NCBI GenBank assembly: GCA_023457615.1
Contig: JAEWKY010000040.1
Coordinates: 1 to 9,467 of the forward strand
DNA: 9,467 bases
Direction of reading: 5' to 3'
From: Actinomycetes bacterium
GTDB lineage: Bacteria; Actinomycetota; Actinomycetes; Actinomycetales; Microbacteriaceae
The notes under the pieces are model-generated. The model had not been told where the DNA came from. It saw only the letters and a list, made by a program, of their open reading frames with translations, and searched no databases. Positions 8,878-9,467 of this stretch are shown here, piece after piece (within the stretch, counting starts at the first letter, position 1; each line of letters opens with the position of its first letter). Position numbers and translations under genes: made by a program.

Positions 8878-9467
8878 CCTCGCCGTCGAGCTCGACCGCT
8901 ACCTGCGGCACCTCGCGATCGAGCGGGGTCGCTCGCCGCACACCCTCGCGGCCTACCGGCGCGACCTCGGTCGACTGCTCGACGAGCTCGGCCGTGCGGG
9001 AGTGCGGGAGGTCGCCGCGCTGACGCCGGAGCACGTCGCGTCGTTCGCGCGCGGCCTGCGCGAGGGACCCGCCCCGCTCGCGCCCTCCTCCGTCGCCCGC
9101 ACCCTCTCGAGCGTGCGCGGGTTCACCCGCTTCCTCGTCGACGAGGGGCGGATGGCGACGGATCCGGCGCTCGAGCTCGTCGCCCCGAAGCTGCCCGACC
9201 GGCTGCCGAAGGCGCTCACGATCGCGCAGGTGGAGGCGCTGCTCGCGGCCACGGACGGCGACGAGCCGGCCGTCCTGCGCGACCGCGCGCTGCTCGAGCT
9301 GCTCTACGCGACCGGCGCACGCGTCTCGGAGGCGGTCGCGCTCAACGTCGACGACCTCACCGGCGACAGCGGCACGGCCGAGGTCGTGCGACTCCTCGGC
9401 AAGGGCGGGAAGCAGCGGCTCGTGCCCGTCGGCAGCTTCGCCCGTGCCGCCCTCGACGCCTACCTCG
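8855..9467 (+). CDS. xerD: Tyrosine recombinase XerD (5' part, cut by window end)
   Basis: The first 204 codons of a site-specific tyrosine recombinase that, with XerC, resolves chromosome dimers at dif. The N-terminal core-binding domain (about 8-95) has RYLRHLAIERGRSPHTLAAYRRDL and a helical SSVRGFTRFLVDEG segment. The catalytic domain starts near 112 with LPKALTIAQVEALL. Arg156 in ATGARVSE and Lys183 in LGKGGKQRLVPV are the first two catalytic residues, matching XerD Arg148 and Lys172. The HxxR, His/Trp and Tyr part lies beyond the window, so integrity cannot be judged. The GTG start overlaps the Nudix gene by 23 bases and lacks a clear ribosome binding site, so the start is less sure than the frame. 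The slot next to the Nudix gene matches Rv1701, which favours XerD over XerC or an integrase. Confidence 0.92.
   Translation, partial: MDPQPPADLAVELDRYLRHLAIERGRSPHTLAAYRRDLGRLLDELGRAGVREVAALTPEHVASFARGLREGPAPLAPSSVARTLSSVRGFTRFLVDEGRMATDPALELVAPKLPDRLPKALTIAQVEALLAATDGDEPAVLRDRALLELLYATGARVSEAVALNVDDLTGDSGTAEVVRLLGKGGKQRLVPVGSFARAALDAYL

Noticed and set aside
8855..9467. XerD-like gene as an integrase marking a mobile element
   Set aside because: Position after pyrG and the Nudix gene, codon use like its neighbours, and XerD-type motifs all fit the chromosomal recombinase; no attachment site, tRNA or phage gene is near.

Overview
This window is an ordinary, conserved chromosomal stretch of a very GC-rich actinobacterium. 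Codon third positions are almost all G or C, GTG starts are common, and the gene order matches the Mycobacterium tuberculosis block Rv1691-Rv1701. The 23S and 5S sequences and the compact gene set suggest Micrococcales, probably Microbacteriaceae. That family assignment is an inference; the phylum-level one is firm.

Layout. Bases 1-331 are the 3' end of a 23S rRNA gene, holding part of the peptidyl transferase centre and the sarcin-ricin loop. A 121-base spacer that can fold into several hairpins leads to a complete 5S rRNA gene (453-569). A very strong intrinsic terminator (579-615) closes the ribosomal operon. All protein genes then run on the + strand, tightly packed. They are a TPR-like protein with a basic, repetitive N-terminus (671-1777), a HAD-IIA phosphatase (1767-2825), a 47-residue Rv1693-like protein (2822-2965), the rRNA 2'-O-methyltransferase TlyA (2987-3781), NAD kinase (3796-4761) and the DNA repair ATPase RecN (4758-6476). 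After a 77-base gap come CTP synthase PyrG (6554-8281), a Nudix ADP-ribose pyrophosphatase-like enzyme (8278-8877), and the first two thirds of a XerD-type tyrosine recombinase (8855-9467), cut by the window edge.

How the genes work together. Gene ends overlap by 4 to 23 bases or are separated by at most 21 bases, except before pyrG. This implies two transcription units, or one unit with an internal pyrG promoter, and much translational coupling. Functions are housekeeping: rRNA and ribosome modification (TlyA), nucleotide and cofactor metabolism (NAD kinase, CTP synthase, Nudix hydrolase), lipid headgroup or sugar phosphate turnover (HAD), and chromosome repair and resolution (RecN, XerD). 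The SteA and MctB/SteB genes that separate recN from pyrG in mycobacteria are absent here.

I found no mobile element, CRISPR array, tRNA or defence system, and I see no sign of an undescribed system. The points most worth a second look are the repetitive basic domain next to the rRNA operon, the missing promoter behind the rRNA terminator, the compact recN-pyrG junction with a possible leaderless start, and the small overlapping gene. No stretch longer than 300 bases lacks a gene.
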